Source of the DNA: JAHRAW01 sp963693025
GTDB lineage: Bacteria > Pseudomonadota > Gammaproteobacteria > Arenicellales > Poriferihabitantaceae
Assembly (NCBI GenBank): GCA_963693025.1
Contig: OY843749.1
Coordinates: forward strand, 1,922,001 to 1,986,000
Length of the DNA stretch: 64,000 nt
Direction of reading: 5' to 3'
Position 1 is the first letter of the stretch. Each line of letters begins with the position of its first letter. The position numbers and the translations under genes were made by a program. The notes below the pieces were generated by a model, which was not told the DNA's origin, searched no databases, and was given only the letters and a program-made list of their open reading frames with translations. This document shows, one piece after another, positions 26,196 to 35,200 of the stretch.

Positions 26196-27257
26196 CTAGC
26201 CCGCCACCACCACCCGCGGCGGGTCTGAGCGCGAGCGCGCCGCGGCGATTTGCCCCAGGGTAAACACCGTCTCGCCGGCTTCCTCAAGAATCGCCACCGC
26301 CCGCTTCGCGTCGCGCGCATGCACGACCACCACCAGCCCGATTCCGCAGTTGAAGGTGCGCAGCATTTCCGCATCAAGGATGTTGCCGGCTTGCTGCAGC
26401 CACTGGAATACCGGCGGCAGCGGCCAGCGCGCGCGGTCAATCTCGGCGACCACGCCGGGCGGCAACACCCGCGGCGGGTTCTCGCTCAGGCCGCCGCCGG
26501 TGATGTGGGAAATCGCCGCCACTTCCACCTCGCCCAGCAGGCGCAGCACCGGCTTGACATAGATGCGCGTGGGCGCAAGCAGCGTCTCGCCCAGGGTGGA
26601 ATCGCCGAAGGGGCGCGACAGGTCGTCGCCGCTGAGTTGCAGGATTTTCCGAATCAGCGAAAAGCCGTTGGAATGCGCTCCCGAAGCGCCGAGGCCGAGG
26701 ATGACGTCGCCGACCTCCACCGCGGCGGGGTCGAGGATTTTGCTCTTTTCCACCACGCCGACCGCGAACCCCGCCAAATCAAAATCGCCGGGCGCATACA
26801 TACCGGGCATTTCGGCGGTTTCCCCGCCCGCCAGCGCGCAGCCCGCCAACTCGCAACCGCGCGCGATGCCCGCAATCACCGCCTCGGCGCGCTCCACTTG
26901 CAGCGCGCCGGTGGCGAAGTAGTCGAGGAAATACAACGGCTCGGCGCCGCATGCGAGGAGGTCGTTGACGCACATCGCCACCAAGTCGATGCCGACGGTG
27001 TCATCGCGCGCCAGCATCGCCGCCAGTTTCAGTTTGGTGCCAACGCCGTCGGTCGCCGAGACCAGCACCGGTTGTTGATAGCGTGCGAGCGGCACTTCAT
27101 ACAGCGCGCCGAACCCGCCCAGCCCGCCGAGCACGCCGGGCCCATGCGTGCGCGCCGCCAGCGGCTTGATGCGTTCCGCCAAGTCGTTGCCGGCGTCGAT
27201 GCTGACGCCGCTGTCGCTGTATCGCAGCGCGGTGGCGGTGGTTGCGGGCGAGGTCAA
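26196..27257 (-). CDS. purM: Phosphoribosylformylglycinamidine cyclo-ligase (AIR synthetase)
   Basis: ATP-dependent ring closure to AIR in purine synthesis, about 353 residues. Motifs are YSDSGVSIDAGNDLAERIK, LVSATDGVGTKLKLA, GIDLVAMCVNDLLACGAEPLYFLDY, GGETAEMPGMY and HITGGGLSENPPRVLP. The start is uncertain: no ATG lies upstream before an in-frame stop, and TTG at 27257 gives MTSPATTATALRYSDSG with no clear ribosome site. An internal start just before the domain is possible. It heads the purM-purN-DUF3108 run. Confidence 0.92.
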   Translation of the reverse strand: MTSPATTATALRYSDSGVSIDAGNDLAERIKPLAARTHGPGVLGGLGGFGALYEVPLARYQQPVLVSATDGVGTKLKLAAMLARDDTVGIDLVAMCVNDLLACGAEPLYFLDYFATGALQVERAEAVIAGIARGCELAGCALAGGETAEMPGMYAPGDFDLAGFAVGVVEKSKILDPAAVEVGDVILGLGASGAHSNGFSLIRKILQLSGDDLSRPFGDSTLGETLLAPTRIYVKPVLRLLGEVEVAAISHITGGGLSENPPRVLPPGVVAEIDRARWPLPPVFQWLQQAGNILDAEMLRTFNCGIGLVVVVHARDAKRAVAILEEAGETVFTLGQIAAARSRSDPPRVVVAG

Positions 27258-27335
27258 GTGGGAATGGGTGAAGTCGGGGTGGCGGTGCGCGTTGGAAGCC
27301 GTTAATTATGCCCCAAATCGCGGCGTGGGTGGCAA

Positions 27336-27533
27336 GGAGAGCGCAATATGCCGCGCACTACGCCGGCTAGCCGGTTGTATAATGTAACTGGCTACCAAGA
27401 CAGAAAATCGTTTTACATTCCGCGCGGAGCCGCCTAACCTTGCGTATAAATCGTTGCCACAAGCGGTTTTTACGCTTCGGCGGGAAAACGCAGTGGCGAC
27501 GAAAACCATTCACACACACAGAGGTGCATAGCC
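27336..27533 (+). repeat. Duplicated 5' region, copy A
   Basis: A ~198-bp block directly before the first small peptide gene. It is repeated at 27711-27906 before the second. The 115 bases before the start region differ at only about eight places, almost all A/G transitions. It contains a short hairpin (AAGCG, loop of T's, CGCTT) around 27460-27477, and ends with a GAGGTG ribosome site eight bases before the ATG. A perfect TATAAT at 27378-27383 occurs in this copy only. Confidence 0.85.
27378..27383 (+). promoter_or_regulatory. Possible -10 box for the first leader-peptide gene
   Basis: Exact TATAAT, about 150 bases before the ATG at 27534, which leaves a long 5' leader. No clear -35 lies at the right distance. 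Copy B has TATAGC at the matching place, so its promoter would be weaker or different. Confidence 0.35.
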
Positions 27534-27710
27534 ATGTCAGTCAAGAAAACAGCAGAACGAGACCCGAAGAAAGACGGTGAGTTGTCGGATGAGGAACTGA
27601 AAAACATCGACGCAGGCAGGGGCGGACGCCACAGCCCAATTCACTACCGGCCCGTGGGCGGTCGCCACAATCCCAACGATGGCGGCGACCTCGGACAGTA
27701 CGATAGGTGA
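27534..27710 (+). CDS. Candidate RiPP/bacteriocin-like precursor peptide A
   Basis: A 58-residue peptide. The first half is charged and ends in ELSDEELKNIDAGRGG, resembling a double-glycine leader (LSDEEL..., then a small-residue cleavage site). The second half, RHSPIHYRPVGGRHNP and onward, is rich in His, Pro, Gly and Asn and would be the core. The ribosome site GAGGTG is well placed. The gene ends exactly where the second copy of the 5' region begins. No modifying enzyme or peptidase-exporter lies next to it, so a RiPP role is inferred from the leader only. Confidence 0.55.
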   Translation: MSVKKTAERDPKKDGELSDEELKNIDAGRGGRHSPIHYRPVGGRHNPNDGGDLGQYDR

Positions 27711-27906
27711 GGGGAGCGCACTACGCCGCGCACTACGCCGGTTGGCCGGTTGTATAGCGCGGCTGGTTGCCAAGACAGAAAATCGGTTTACATTCCGCGC
27801 GGGACCGCCTAGCCTTGCGTATGAATCGTTGCCACAAGCGGTTTTTGCGCTTCGGCGGGGAAACGAAGTGGCGACGAAAACCATTCACTCCATGAGGTAA
27901 GCAGTC
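27711..27906 (+). repeat. Duplicated 5' region, copy B
   Basis: Starts one base after the stop of the first peptide gene and runs to the ATG at 27907. It is about 90% identical to copy A over its length and about 93% identical over the last conserved 115 bases. The hairpin is kept (AAGCG / CGCTT), and a GAGG ribosome site sits about ten bases before the ATG. Confidence 0.85.
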
Positions 27907-28113
27907 ATGTCAAACGAAAACACGGCGACACAAAAACAGCCCGCTCAATTGAGCCATGTCCCGGAGGATGCGATTCTTTCGGATGAAGAACTGGAAGCAG
28001 TCTACGCCAGCGGCGCGCCCTACTACACCCCGCGCTTCGAGCGTTACAGCAGTTACAGTTCCAACATCTACGGAGAATCCGTCGACCGCGCCGACCCCCG
28101 ACGCGGGAAGTAA
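27907..28113 (+). CDS. Candidate RiPP/bacteriocin-like precursor peptide B
   Basis: A 68-residue peptide with the leader-like phrase ILSDEELEAVYASGA, close to the ELSDEELKNIDAGRGG of its neighbour. The tail PYYTPRFERYSSYSSNIYGE and onward is rich in Tyr and Ser and unrelated to the tail of peptide A. Similar leader motifs with unrelated tails behind near-identical 5' regions is the pattern expected for precursor peptides with variable cores. A strong intrinsic terminator follows at 28152. No maturation genes are seen nearby. Confidence 0.55.
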   Translation: MSNENTATQKQPAQLSHVPEDAILSDEELEAVYASGAPYYTPRFERYSSYSSNIYGESVDRADPRRGK

Positions 28114-28151
28114 GCCCTCGGTATAAACGAGCGGGAGTTCCCCGATACAAG

Positions 28152-28189
28152 CCCGCGAATCGGCGCCATTGCCGGTTCGCGGGTTTTTT
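28152..28189 (+). terminator. Rho-independent terminator after the peptide pair
   Basis: Stem CCCGCGAA at 28152-28159 pairs with TTCGCGGG at 28176-28183, with a G/C-rich loop that can pair further, followed by six T's. It lies 38 bases after the stop of the second peptide gene. Confidence 0.85.
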
Positions 28190-28261
28190 ATGGGGACTAT
28201 CAAGCAAAGGTGACAAGAACAACAACCCCAACAAAAACAAAACCTCGCCATTCACAACAAC

Positions 28262-28455
28262 GTCGTCATTCCCCCCACTTCGTCATTTACGTCCTCGGGA
28301 ATCTCCCTAAGGTTGGCACGGACTTGAACAAAGAGGGCGAAGCAGGCGGCGAGTAAGCCGCCATTCCGGCAGTCTTTTGAGCCGGACAACAGTGTCTTAT
28401 TGTCGCTCTGTTCAAGACCACGCCAAACGGGACGAGATTCCCGAAGCGAAGAAAA
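28262..28455. repeat. Decayed MITE-like element, copy 3
   Basis: Carries CGTCATT strings, the CCTCGGGAATCTCCCTAAGG block and a middle (AGCAGGCGGCGAGTAAGCCGCC) shared with the 280-bp copy at 31528-31807, but lacks clear terminal repeats on both sides. The boundaries are approximate. Together with the terminator it fills the gap between the peptide genes and the insertion sequence; I see no gene there. Confidence 0.55.
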
Positions 28456-28523
28456 ATCCGCCGGGACGCCATTGTTATGAACCCAACCCCAACCCCCCAC
28501 TAGACACCCCACCCAACACCCGC

Positions 28524-28529
28524 TACATT
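28524..28529. repeat. Target-site duplication of the insertion sequence, left copy
   Basis: TACATT directly outside the left inverted repeat. The same six bases follow the right inverted repeat at 30136-30141. Confidence 0.75.
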
Positions 28530-30135
28530 CAGCCTGTGTAAAAACTCACTCTCTTGCGGTAAAATGTTTCATTCCCAATTGTATCGAGCAGGAGTTTAGT
28601 TATGTCGCATGTTCGGGGTGTGTCGCGTTATCAGGCGGCGTTGTTTGGCGAGACGTTGGATGACCGTATTGCTGCGGATAATGCGGTGCGGGTGATTGAT
28701 TTGTTTGTGGATGGTTTGGATTTGCTGGAGTTGGGTTTTGACAAGGTGATGTCGGCGGCGACCGGTCGTCCGGCGCATCATCCGGGGATGATGCTGAAGT
28801 TGTATGTGTATGGTTATGTGAATCAGATTAGGTCGAGTCGTCGTTTGGAGAAGGAGGCGGGGCGCAATGTGGAGTTGATGTGGTTGCTGGAAGATTTGCG
28901 CCCGGACTTCAAGACGATAGCGAACTTTCGCAAGGATAATTTGGCGGGGTTGTCGGCTGCGTGCCGTTCGTTTGTGCATTTTTGTCGTGGTCAAGGATTG
29001 TATGGCGGCGAGTTGGTGGCGGTGGATGGTTCGAAGTTTCGCGCGGTGGCGGGTCGTCGGTCGGTTTATACGGCGGCGCAGTTGGGGCGAGAGATGGAGC
29101 GGGTGGAGCGCGGGGTGTTGGCGTATATGGAGGTTTTGGATACGGCGGATGATGCGGCCGATGCGGCGGATGCGTCGGCGAAAGTGGCGGACACAAAAGC
29201 CGCATTGGCGGCGTTGGTGGAGCAACGGGAGGCGTTGCGTTCGTTGACTGCGGAGTTGAAGGCAAGCGGTTCTAAGCGCGTGGTGTCGGGCGAGGTGGAG
29301 GCGCGTTGGATGCGGCAGTCGGGGGGTGGTTGTGCGGCGAGTTACAATGTGCAGACGGCGGTGGATGACAAACACAAGTTGATAGCCGCGCATGCGGTGA
29401 CCAATGCGGTCAACGACCATCGCCAGTTGTATGGAATGGCGCGGCGGGCGAAGGTGGCGCTGGGGGTGAATAAACTGACGGTGGTGGCGGACACGGGTTA
29501 TCAGAATGGCGAGCAGGGGGCGGCGTGTGAGTCGGCGGGTATAACGGCGGTGGTGCCGCGGCAGCGGGTGGTGAATACGCGCGGCGCTTACTATAGCCGC
29601 GCGGAGTTTGCTTACGATGACAAGCGCGATGAATACCGTTGTCCGGCTGGCGAAGTGTTGCGTCGGCGGCGCAGCGATGCGAAGAATAAGACGCATTATT
29701 ACGCGACGAATGCATGCGGGGGTTGTGGGTTGCGCGGTCAGTGCACCGGCGCGCGTCGGCGCACGATTAATCGTCATTATTACGAGGAGTCGGTGGTGCG
29801 CATGCACGGGCGTGCGGTGGCGCATCCGGAGTTGCTGCGCCGCCGGTCGAGTTTAAGCGAGCATCCGTTTGGCACGATCAAACAGATGATGGGCGGCGGT
29901 CGGTTTGTGTTGCGTGGTATGGATAAAGTGAAAGCGGAGATGGGATTGAGCGTGTTGGCGTATAACTTGAAGCGGGTGGTCAACATAATGGGCGTTGAAG
30001 CGTTATGCGAGAGTTTGACGGCGGCTTGATGCGGTGTTTTTGTATGGCGGCGTGATTCCCTGATGGAAACATCAATAGGCGGATAAATTGCGCCGGATAA
30101 GTTCATGCCCGGTTCTTGAGTTTTTGCACGGGCTG
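28530..30135 (+). mobile_element. Complete IS1182-family insertion sequence (1606 bp)
   Basis: The ends are imperfect inverted repeats: CAGCCTGTGTAAAAACTCA at 28530-28548, and at 30117-30135 the reverse complement of CAGCCCGTGCAAAAACTCA, 17 of 19 matching. The element is flanked by the 6-bp duplication TACATT and encodes one uninterrupted transposase. Everything needed for movement appears intact. It sits only 12 bases upstream of the amidase start codon. Confidence 0.88.
28602..30029 (+). CDS. IS1182-family transposase
   Basis: DDE transposase of 475 residues. The N-terminal DUF772-type region (PAHHPGMMLKLYVYGYVNQI, SSRRLEKEAGRN) precedes the catalytic core: D142 in LVAVDGSKFRAV, D297 in VVADTGYQNGEQG, and a Glu in SEHPFGTIKQMMGGG near residue 424. 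A Cys cluster (ACGGCGLRGQC) precedes the last acidic residue, as in related transposases. A GGAG ribosome site lies about ten bases before the ATG. Full length, with no frameshift. Confidence 0.92.
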   Translation: MSHVRGVSRYQAALFGETLDDRIAADNAVRVIDLFVDGLDLLELGFDKVMSAATGRPAHHPGMMLKLYVYGYVNQIRSSRRLEKEAGRNVELMWLLEDLRPDFKTIANFRKDNLAGLSAACRSFVHFCRGQGLYGGELVAVDGSKFRAVAGRRSVYTAAQLGREMERVERGVLAYMEVLDTADDAADAADASAKVADTKAALAALVEQREALRSLTAELKASGSKRVVSGEVEARWMRQSGGGCAASYNVQTAVDDKHKLIAAHAVTNAVNDHRQLYGMARRAKVALGVNKLTVVADTGYQNGEQGAACESAGITAVVPRQRVVNTRGAYYSRAEFAYDDKRDEYRCPAGEVLRRRRSDAKNKTHYYATNACGGCGLRGQCTGARRRTINRHYYEESVVRMHGRAVAHPELLRRRSSLSEHPFGTIKQMMGGGRFVLRGMDKVKAEMGLSVLAYNLKRVVNIMGVEALCESLTAA

Positions 30136-30141
30136 TACATT
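30136..30141. repeat. Target-site duplication of the insertion sequence, right copy
   Basis: TACATT immediately after the right inverted repeat, matching 28524-28529. Confidence 0.75.
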
Positions 30142-30147
30142 GCCCCA

Positions 30148-31515
30148 ATGCACACCCACCCCACAGTCCGGCAACTGGTCGATTCTTTCGCCACGCACAA
30201 GACAAGTTGCGAGGCGGTGGCAACGGCGGCGTTGACGGCGGCGGCGCGCACTGATGGGATGTTCATCCGCATTGAGCACGAGGCGCTTGAGCAAGCCATT
30301 CGAATCGACCGTGCGCGGGCGAAGGGGGAGGCGTTGCCGGTGCTTGCCGGGGTGCCGGTTACGCTTAAGGATTTGTTTGATGTTCGGGGGCAGCAGACGC
30401 TTGCCGGCTCCGCGGTGTTGAAAGAGGAAGCGCCGCTTTCGAAAACCGACGCCGTGGTGGTCGGGCATTTGCGCAACGCCGGGGTGCTGTTTATCGGGCG
30501 CGCCAATATGAGCGAGTTCGCGTTCAGCGGCATGGGTTTGAACCCGCACTACGGCAACCCGAAGTGCATTTGGGACCGCGCCACCGGGCGCTTGCCGGGC
30601 GGCTCGTCTTCCGGCGGTGCGGTCAGCGTGGCAGAGGGCATCGTGCCGGCGACCGTCGGCTCGGACACCGCCGGGTCGTGCCGCGTTCCGGCGGCGTTCA
30701 ACGGCATCGTCGGGGTCAAGCCGACCTATGGCAGGCTGTCGTTGCGCGGGGTCTATCCGCTCTCCCCGACCTCCGACGCCCCCGGTCCCCTCGCCAACGA
30801 TTTGGACGGCTGCTTCATCCTCGACCACGTCATGCGCGGGCGCTTGAAACACGGCGAGCCGCTGCCGGCGTTGGCGCGCCGCGCGCCGGAATCGCTGCGG
30901 TTGCTGGCGCCCGAATCGGCGGTGATGGAAGCGCTCGACCCCGAGGTGGCGGCGGCGTTTGAGCGCGCGCTCGGGTGGCTGGAAAGCGCCGGCGTACATA
31001 TAGAGCATGCCCCGCTGCCGGCGCTTGAGGGCTGCGTGGACATGTTCAGCAAGCGCGCCGTGGCGGTGTTTGAAGCGTGGCAAGCGCACCACGAACGCCT
31101 GCGCCGGCGCGGCGATGAATACGACCCGTTCGTGCGCCGGCGAATGAGCAACGGGCGAGATGTGGACGCCGCCGAGCGGCAAAAACGCTATCGGGAAAAA
31201 GCCGACTTGGTGGCCGCCTGCGCCCAACAAATGCACGCCGCCAAAGCCGATGCGCTACTCTATCCAACCGCGCCGTGCATTCCGCCCGCCATCGCCGAGA
31301 CCAACGACCCCGAGCGGATGCCCGCGCTTAACTTGCGTTGCTTGCGTAATGCTTCGACGGTTAATTTTTTTGATGGCTGTGCTGTTTCTTTGCCATGCCA
31401 CACACCGGGGGACGCGCCGGTCGGGTTGATGCTGGCGGCGGGTAATGGGGAGGATGATAGGTTGTATGAGATGGCGGGGGCGGTTGAGGGGATTTTGGAT
31501 TTTGGGCGGGGGTGA
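30148..31515 (+). CDS. Amidase-signature family hydrolase
   Basis: A 455-residue amidase with the Ser-cisSer-Lys triad: K74 in GVPVTLKDLFDVRG, the GGSSSGGAVS loop at 151-160, and S177 in GSDTAGSCRVPAAFNG. GVKPTYGRLSLRGVYPLSPTSDAPG follows as in other family members. The ATG at 30148 begins six bases after the target duplication of the insertion sequence, so the native promoter and ribosome site have been separated from the gene. A frame also stays open from 30088 inside the element. Substrate unknown; GatA-like, allophanate-type and indoleacetamide-type enzymes all look like this. Confidence 0.85.
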   Translation: MHTHPTVRQLVDSFATHKTSCEAVATAALTAAARTDGMFIRIEHEALEQAIRIDRARAKGEALPVLAGVPVTLKDLFDVRGQQTLAGSAVLKEEAPLSKTDAVVVGHLRNAGVLFIGRANMSEFAFSGMGLNPHYGNPKCIWDRATGRLPGGSSSGGAVSVAEGIVPATVGSDTAGSCRVPAAFNGIVGVKPTYGRLSLRGVYPLSPTSDAPGPLANDLDGCFILDHVMRGRLKHGEPLPALARRAPESLRLLAPESAVMEALDPEVAAAFERALGWLESAGVHIEHAPLPALEGCVDMFSKRAVAVFEAWQAHHERLRRRGDEYDPFVRRRMSNGRDVDAAERQKRYREKADLVAACAQQMHAAKADALLYPTAPCIPPAIAETNDPERMPALNLRCLRNASTVNFFDGCAVSLPCHTPGDAPVGLMLAAGNGEDDRLYEMAGAVEGILDFGRG

Positions 31516-31527
31516 GGGTTATTACTT

Positions 31528-31807
31528 CGTCATTCTCGAGCGTTAGTGTCCGTTGCCGCCGCGCTTTTTCTTTTAGCGGCGGCTTACCGGACACTTACGT
31601 ACTCGGGAATCTCCCTAAGGTTGGCGCTGAGCCCAAACAAAGCAGGCGAAGCAGGCGGCGGGTAAGCCGCCGTTCTTGTGGTCTTTTGGGCGGGGGCTTT
31701 GTTGAAGTCCACGGTAGACTTATGGAGATTCCCGAGGTCGTAAGTGTCCGTAAGCCGCCGCAAGAAGAAGCGCGGCGGCAAACGGACACTAACGCTCGAG
31801 AATGACG
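31528..31807 (+). repeat. MITE-like element, copy 4 (280 bp)
   Basis: Same terminal 12-mers as copies 1 and 2, but with long arms on both sides (AGCGTTAGTGTCCGTTGCCG facing CGGACACTAACGCT) and an internal insert, AGCAGGCGGCGGGTAAGCCGCC, shared with copy 3. It is nearly palindromic overall. It is followed by two more GAATGACGAAGTA strings at about 31818-31848. Confidence 0.85.
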
Positions 31808-31980
31808 CCTTTGTTGTGAATGACGAAGTAAGGGGAATGACGAAGTAGGGGCGGTGGCAGGCGGGCTGCTATTCGGTTTTTAATGTATTGACGGCGGCGG
31901 GATGGGGGTGTAGGGTTTGGGGGTGGTTGGAACGGGGGGTTTTTAATGACGTTCTTTTCATGAGGTTGTTATGAGGTTTT

Positions 31981-32110
31981 TTGCCTTTGCCCGCGCCAGC
32001 ACTCGCGTCCGCACCAGCGCCCGCGCCAGCACTCGCGCCAGCGCCCACACCAGCACCTGTGCCCGCGCCCATGCCCGTGCCGGCGCTGACGCCCGCGCCG
32101 CCACCTCAAC
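31981..32110 (+). repeat. Low-complexity GCNCCN hexamer tract
   Basis: Degenerate six-base repeats on the theme GCGCCA/GCACCC. An open frame from TTG at 31981 turns it into alternating Pro-Ala, and one from ATG at 31971 into Arg/Ala/Ser/Thr. I see no domain in it. It lies in the 770-bp gap before the likely start of the giant gene; the gap otherwise holds copy 4 of the MITE, this tract, C-rich strings and the C16 run. Confidence 0.6.
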
Positions 32111-32220
32111 GCGCTTCAGCGCCGCCACCTCAACACGCATCAACCCTAACCCCAACCCCCACACCTCAACCCCCCATCAACGCCCCATATCCGCCCCTCA
32201 GCGCACCGCAATGCCCATCG

Positions 32221-32236
32221 CCCCCCCCCCCCCCCC
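32221..32236 (+). repeat. Homopolymer of 16 C
   Basis: A run of 16 C bases ending 48 bases before the GTG start of the giant exported protein. Such runs slip easily during replication. With the GTG start it lies in the 5' region and could change promoter spacing. If translation begins upstream at 31971 or 31981, its length would decide the reading frame. Confidence 0.85.
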
Positions 32237-32283
32237 ATCACCGACTCGCTGGGGTTGGTGGGGGTGGGTGTGAGGTTGGGGGT

Positions 32284-35200
32284 GTGAAGGGGCGGGGGTG
32301 GGTTTGGCGGGGGGTGTTGGGGGGGGTGTTGGGTTGGGTTTGTTTGGTGGCGGAGGCGCAGGTGGCGGGTTTTGAGGCTAATGTGACCTCCACAACGTTC
32401 ATGGAAGATAATTCACTTCTCAGCGTGACCATCCGCCAGCCTCCGAGGCAGCCGGGGAGCCAGCCGGAGGATGAACTCTTTTATTTTCGAGTGAAGAATA
32501 TCACCAGCACGGACAGCGATTACGATTACGCGAGCCATTCTGACCCTGGGCTTCCGAACCCGCGTGAATTTCGCCTGCGGTTTGGAGCGACTCGTACCTT
32601 GGGCGCCATCTTTATCAGGTCCGACAACCTATCAGAGAACAACGAGACCTTCCAAATAGAAATGGTGAGGGTAGGCACCGACACCGCCGTGGTGGCGACC
32701 ACTCCGGTGCTTACCATCCTCTCCAATGCGGGCACCCAAGGATCCAGGGCTAGCATCGGTGCAATTAGTGAATTTGAACGCACGGCGCGCGAGGGTGACA
32801 TGATCAATGTGCCAATCGTGATAGACGGTCAGCCGCGCACGACCGCTTCCACCGTTCGTTTCAGAATCGGCGGCACCTCCTCGTCCGCCGATTACCAAGT
32901 GATGACTGACACCGGCACCACAGACAACAGAATCACCTTTAACCCCGGCAACAGAACAGGCTTGATTGAACTGTTTGCCGGGCAAAACTCGCGCAACATC
33001 CCCATCCGAATCATAGGCGATGGCGATGATGACAATGAGACCCTGATTGTTACGCTCACCAATCACACCGGTGGCAGTGTCCCCGCGATATGGAACAACA
33101 CCCCGGCCACCTACACCCTGCGCGAAGCCGAGCCCGGCCTTACGGTAACGATGCCCAGGATCAGATTGAACGAAAACCAAAGCGGTATGTATACGGTGCG
33201 CCTCAACGCTTATCCCTACGGCGAGTTGGTGACGGTGACGCCGGTGTTTAATAGACGCTTCGCGAGGGCGATGAATTTGCGCGTCGGCGGCGCGGACCCG
33301 ACCGTCAGCGGCATTGTGTTTAGCCAAACCAACTGGAACAGAGCGGTGACCGTCACCGTCAACGCGCTGGATGATCTCGGCGCGTCAAACGATTTTTTCA
33401 CTTTTGACCACGTGATTACAGGCGGCGGCAATTACGCCGGCTTGGATCCCGAGGGCCAGGTGCAGGTGCAGCTGATTGACGACGACGAGATAACGGTCGT
33501 CATCAGTTTTGGGCGGGACGTGCGCGATATCGAGGTTCCGCCCATTGCGATTACCGAAGGCGCGTCTCAACTGGTGTGCGCGCGCGTGGTTCAGCCGGCG
33601 GCGGGCGAGCCGTTTCCGAGCACGGTGCAAACCGCGTTTGTGCGCGTGCAAACCACCAGCCGGCAAAGCGAAGACGGCGGCGCGGTTGCCGACGATTACC
33701 GCGCGCTCGACCGCGTGCTAACTTTCACCGCCGATTCGCGCATCGCGTGCTTTGATATTGCCACCAACGAAGACGAGGTCTATGAAGACACCGAGTCCTT
33801 TTCCCTGCTGCTGTCGCCGGGTCCCGGCAATCCCCCACCCCTTCAGGTGCAGGGTGAAGTCGTGCAAGTTGGCGTTGAGCGCGCCGAAGTTCAGATTGAA
33901 GACAACGATGTGGTTACGGTGCGCTGGGATGCCACCGCGATTGATGTGGAAGAAGGCGACGGCGAAGTGACGCTGACCGCCTCGCTGGTGATTGGCGAGG
34001 GCGAAAGCATCACGCGCGCCAACGGTTTCAATATGCTGGCGTTCACATACCCCGGCGGCAGCGCGGTCGGCGGGGAGGATTTCACCGCGCTCAGCGGCGG
34101 CGGCAGCGATCTCGGCATGTTCAACGCCGGCAACATCACGCGCACCATCAGCATCCCGCTCACCGACGACACCGTCTCCGAAGACGCCGAGCGGTTTCGG
34201 GTGTATCTGGAATTCCCCGATGTCACCCCGCTGAACACCCGTCGCGGCGCGTCCATCGCCACCGTCACCATCGCCGCCAGCGACCAGCCCGGTGTCGTGG
34301 TGCGCCCGCAGGCGTTGTCCATCGACGAAGGCGGCGGCGGCGCTTACACCGTCGCCTTGCGCGGCGACCCCGGCGACGCCACGGTCGTGGTCACGGCAAG
34401 CATCGACGATGGCAGCGACGCGCACGGCGTCACGGTCAGCCCGAGCGCGCTGACCTTCACGCCCGACGACTGGCAGACCGCGCGCACGGTGAGCGTGTTC
34501 GCCGCCGAGGACGATACCGAATACGCCGACGAGTTCGCCACGATTTCCCACCGCGTGGCGGGCGGCGGCGCCTACCTCGGCATCCTCACCGCGCCGGCGG
34601 TGGTCGTGCGGGTTGCCGAAAACGACACCGACCCGAGCGACCGCGCGCCGGCGCTCGGCGCTTCTCCGGGCAACCAGTATTACGCGCTCGGCGCGCCGGT
34701 GAGCCTGACATTGCCCATCGCCACCGCCGGCAACGGCGACATCACCTACACGCTGGCGCCGCTGCCCGCCGGCTTGAGTTACGACGCCGACACGCGCGTG
34801 CTGAGCGGCGCACCAAGCGCAGTTACCGCGGACGCGGACGCGCTCTCCCTGACCTACACCGCAGCCGACAGCGACACCGTCACCGGCGCGGCGGACGAGG
34901 ACAGCCTGACCTTCGGCGTGACCGTGCGGCGGCTCGCCATCGGTTTGGAGCGGGCGTCGTATACGGTGCGCGAAGATGAAGGCATGAGTCAGGTGTGCGT
35001 GGTGGTGACCTATCCGCCGAGCCGCGCGCCGCTGCCGGCGGGCACGATTGCGGCGACGCTGAGCGCGGTGGTCGGCAACACCGACAGCGCCGACAGCAAC
35101 GATTTTGCGGCGCTCAATGCGGCGGTTGCGCTGAGCCCGGCGAGTCGGCGCGAATGCGTCCCCGTGCGCGTCGTGGACGACTCGGCGTTTGAGGATAGCG

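Noticed and set aside
27306..27884. Antisense open frames over the duplicated 5' blocks (MVFVAT... readings)
   Set aside because: They are similar to each other only because the DNA is duplicated. They have no ribosome site and overlap the better-supported sense peptide genes.
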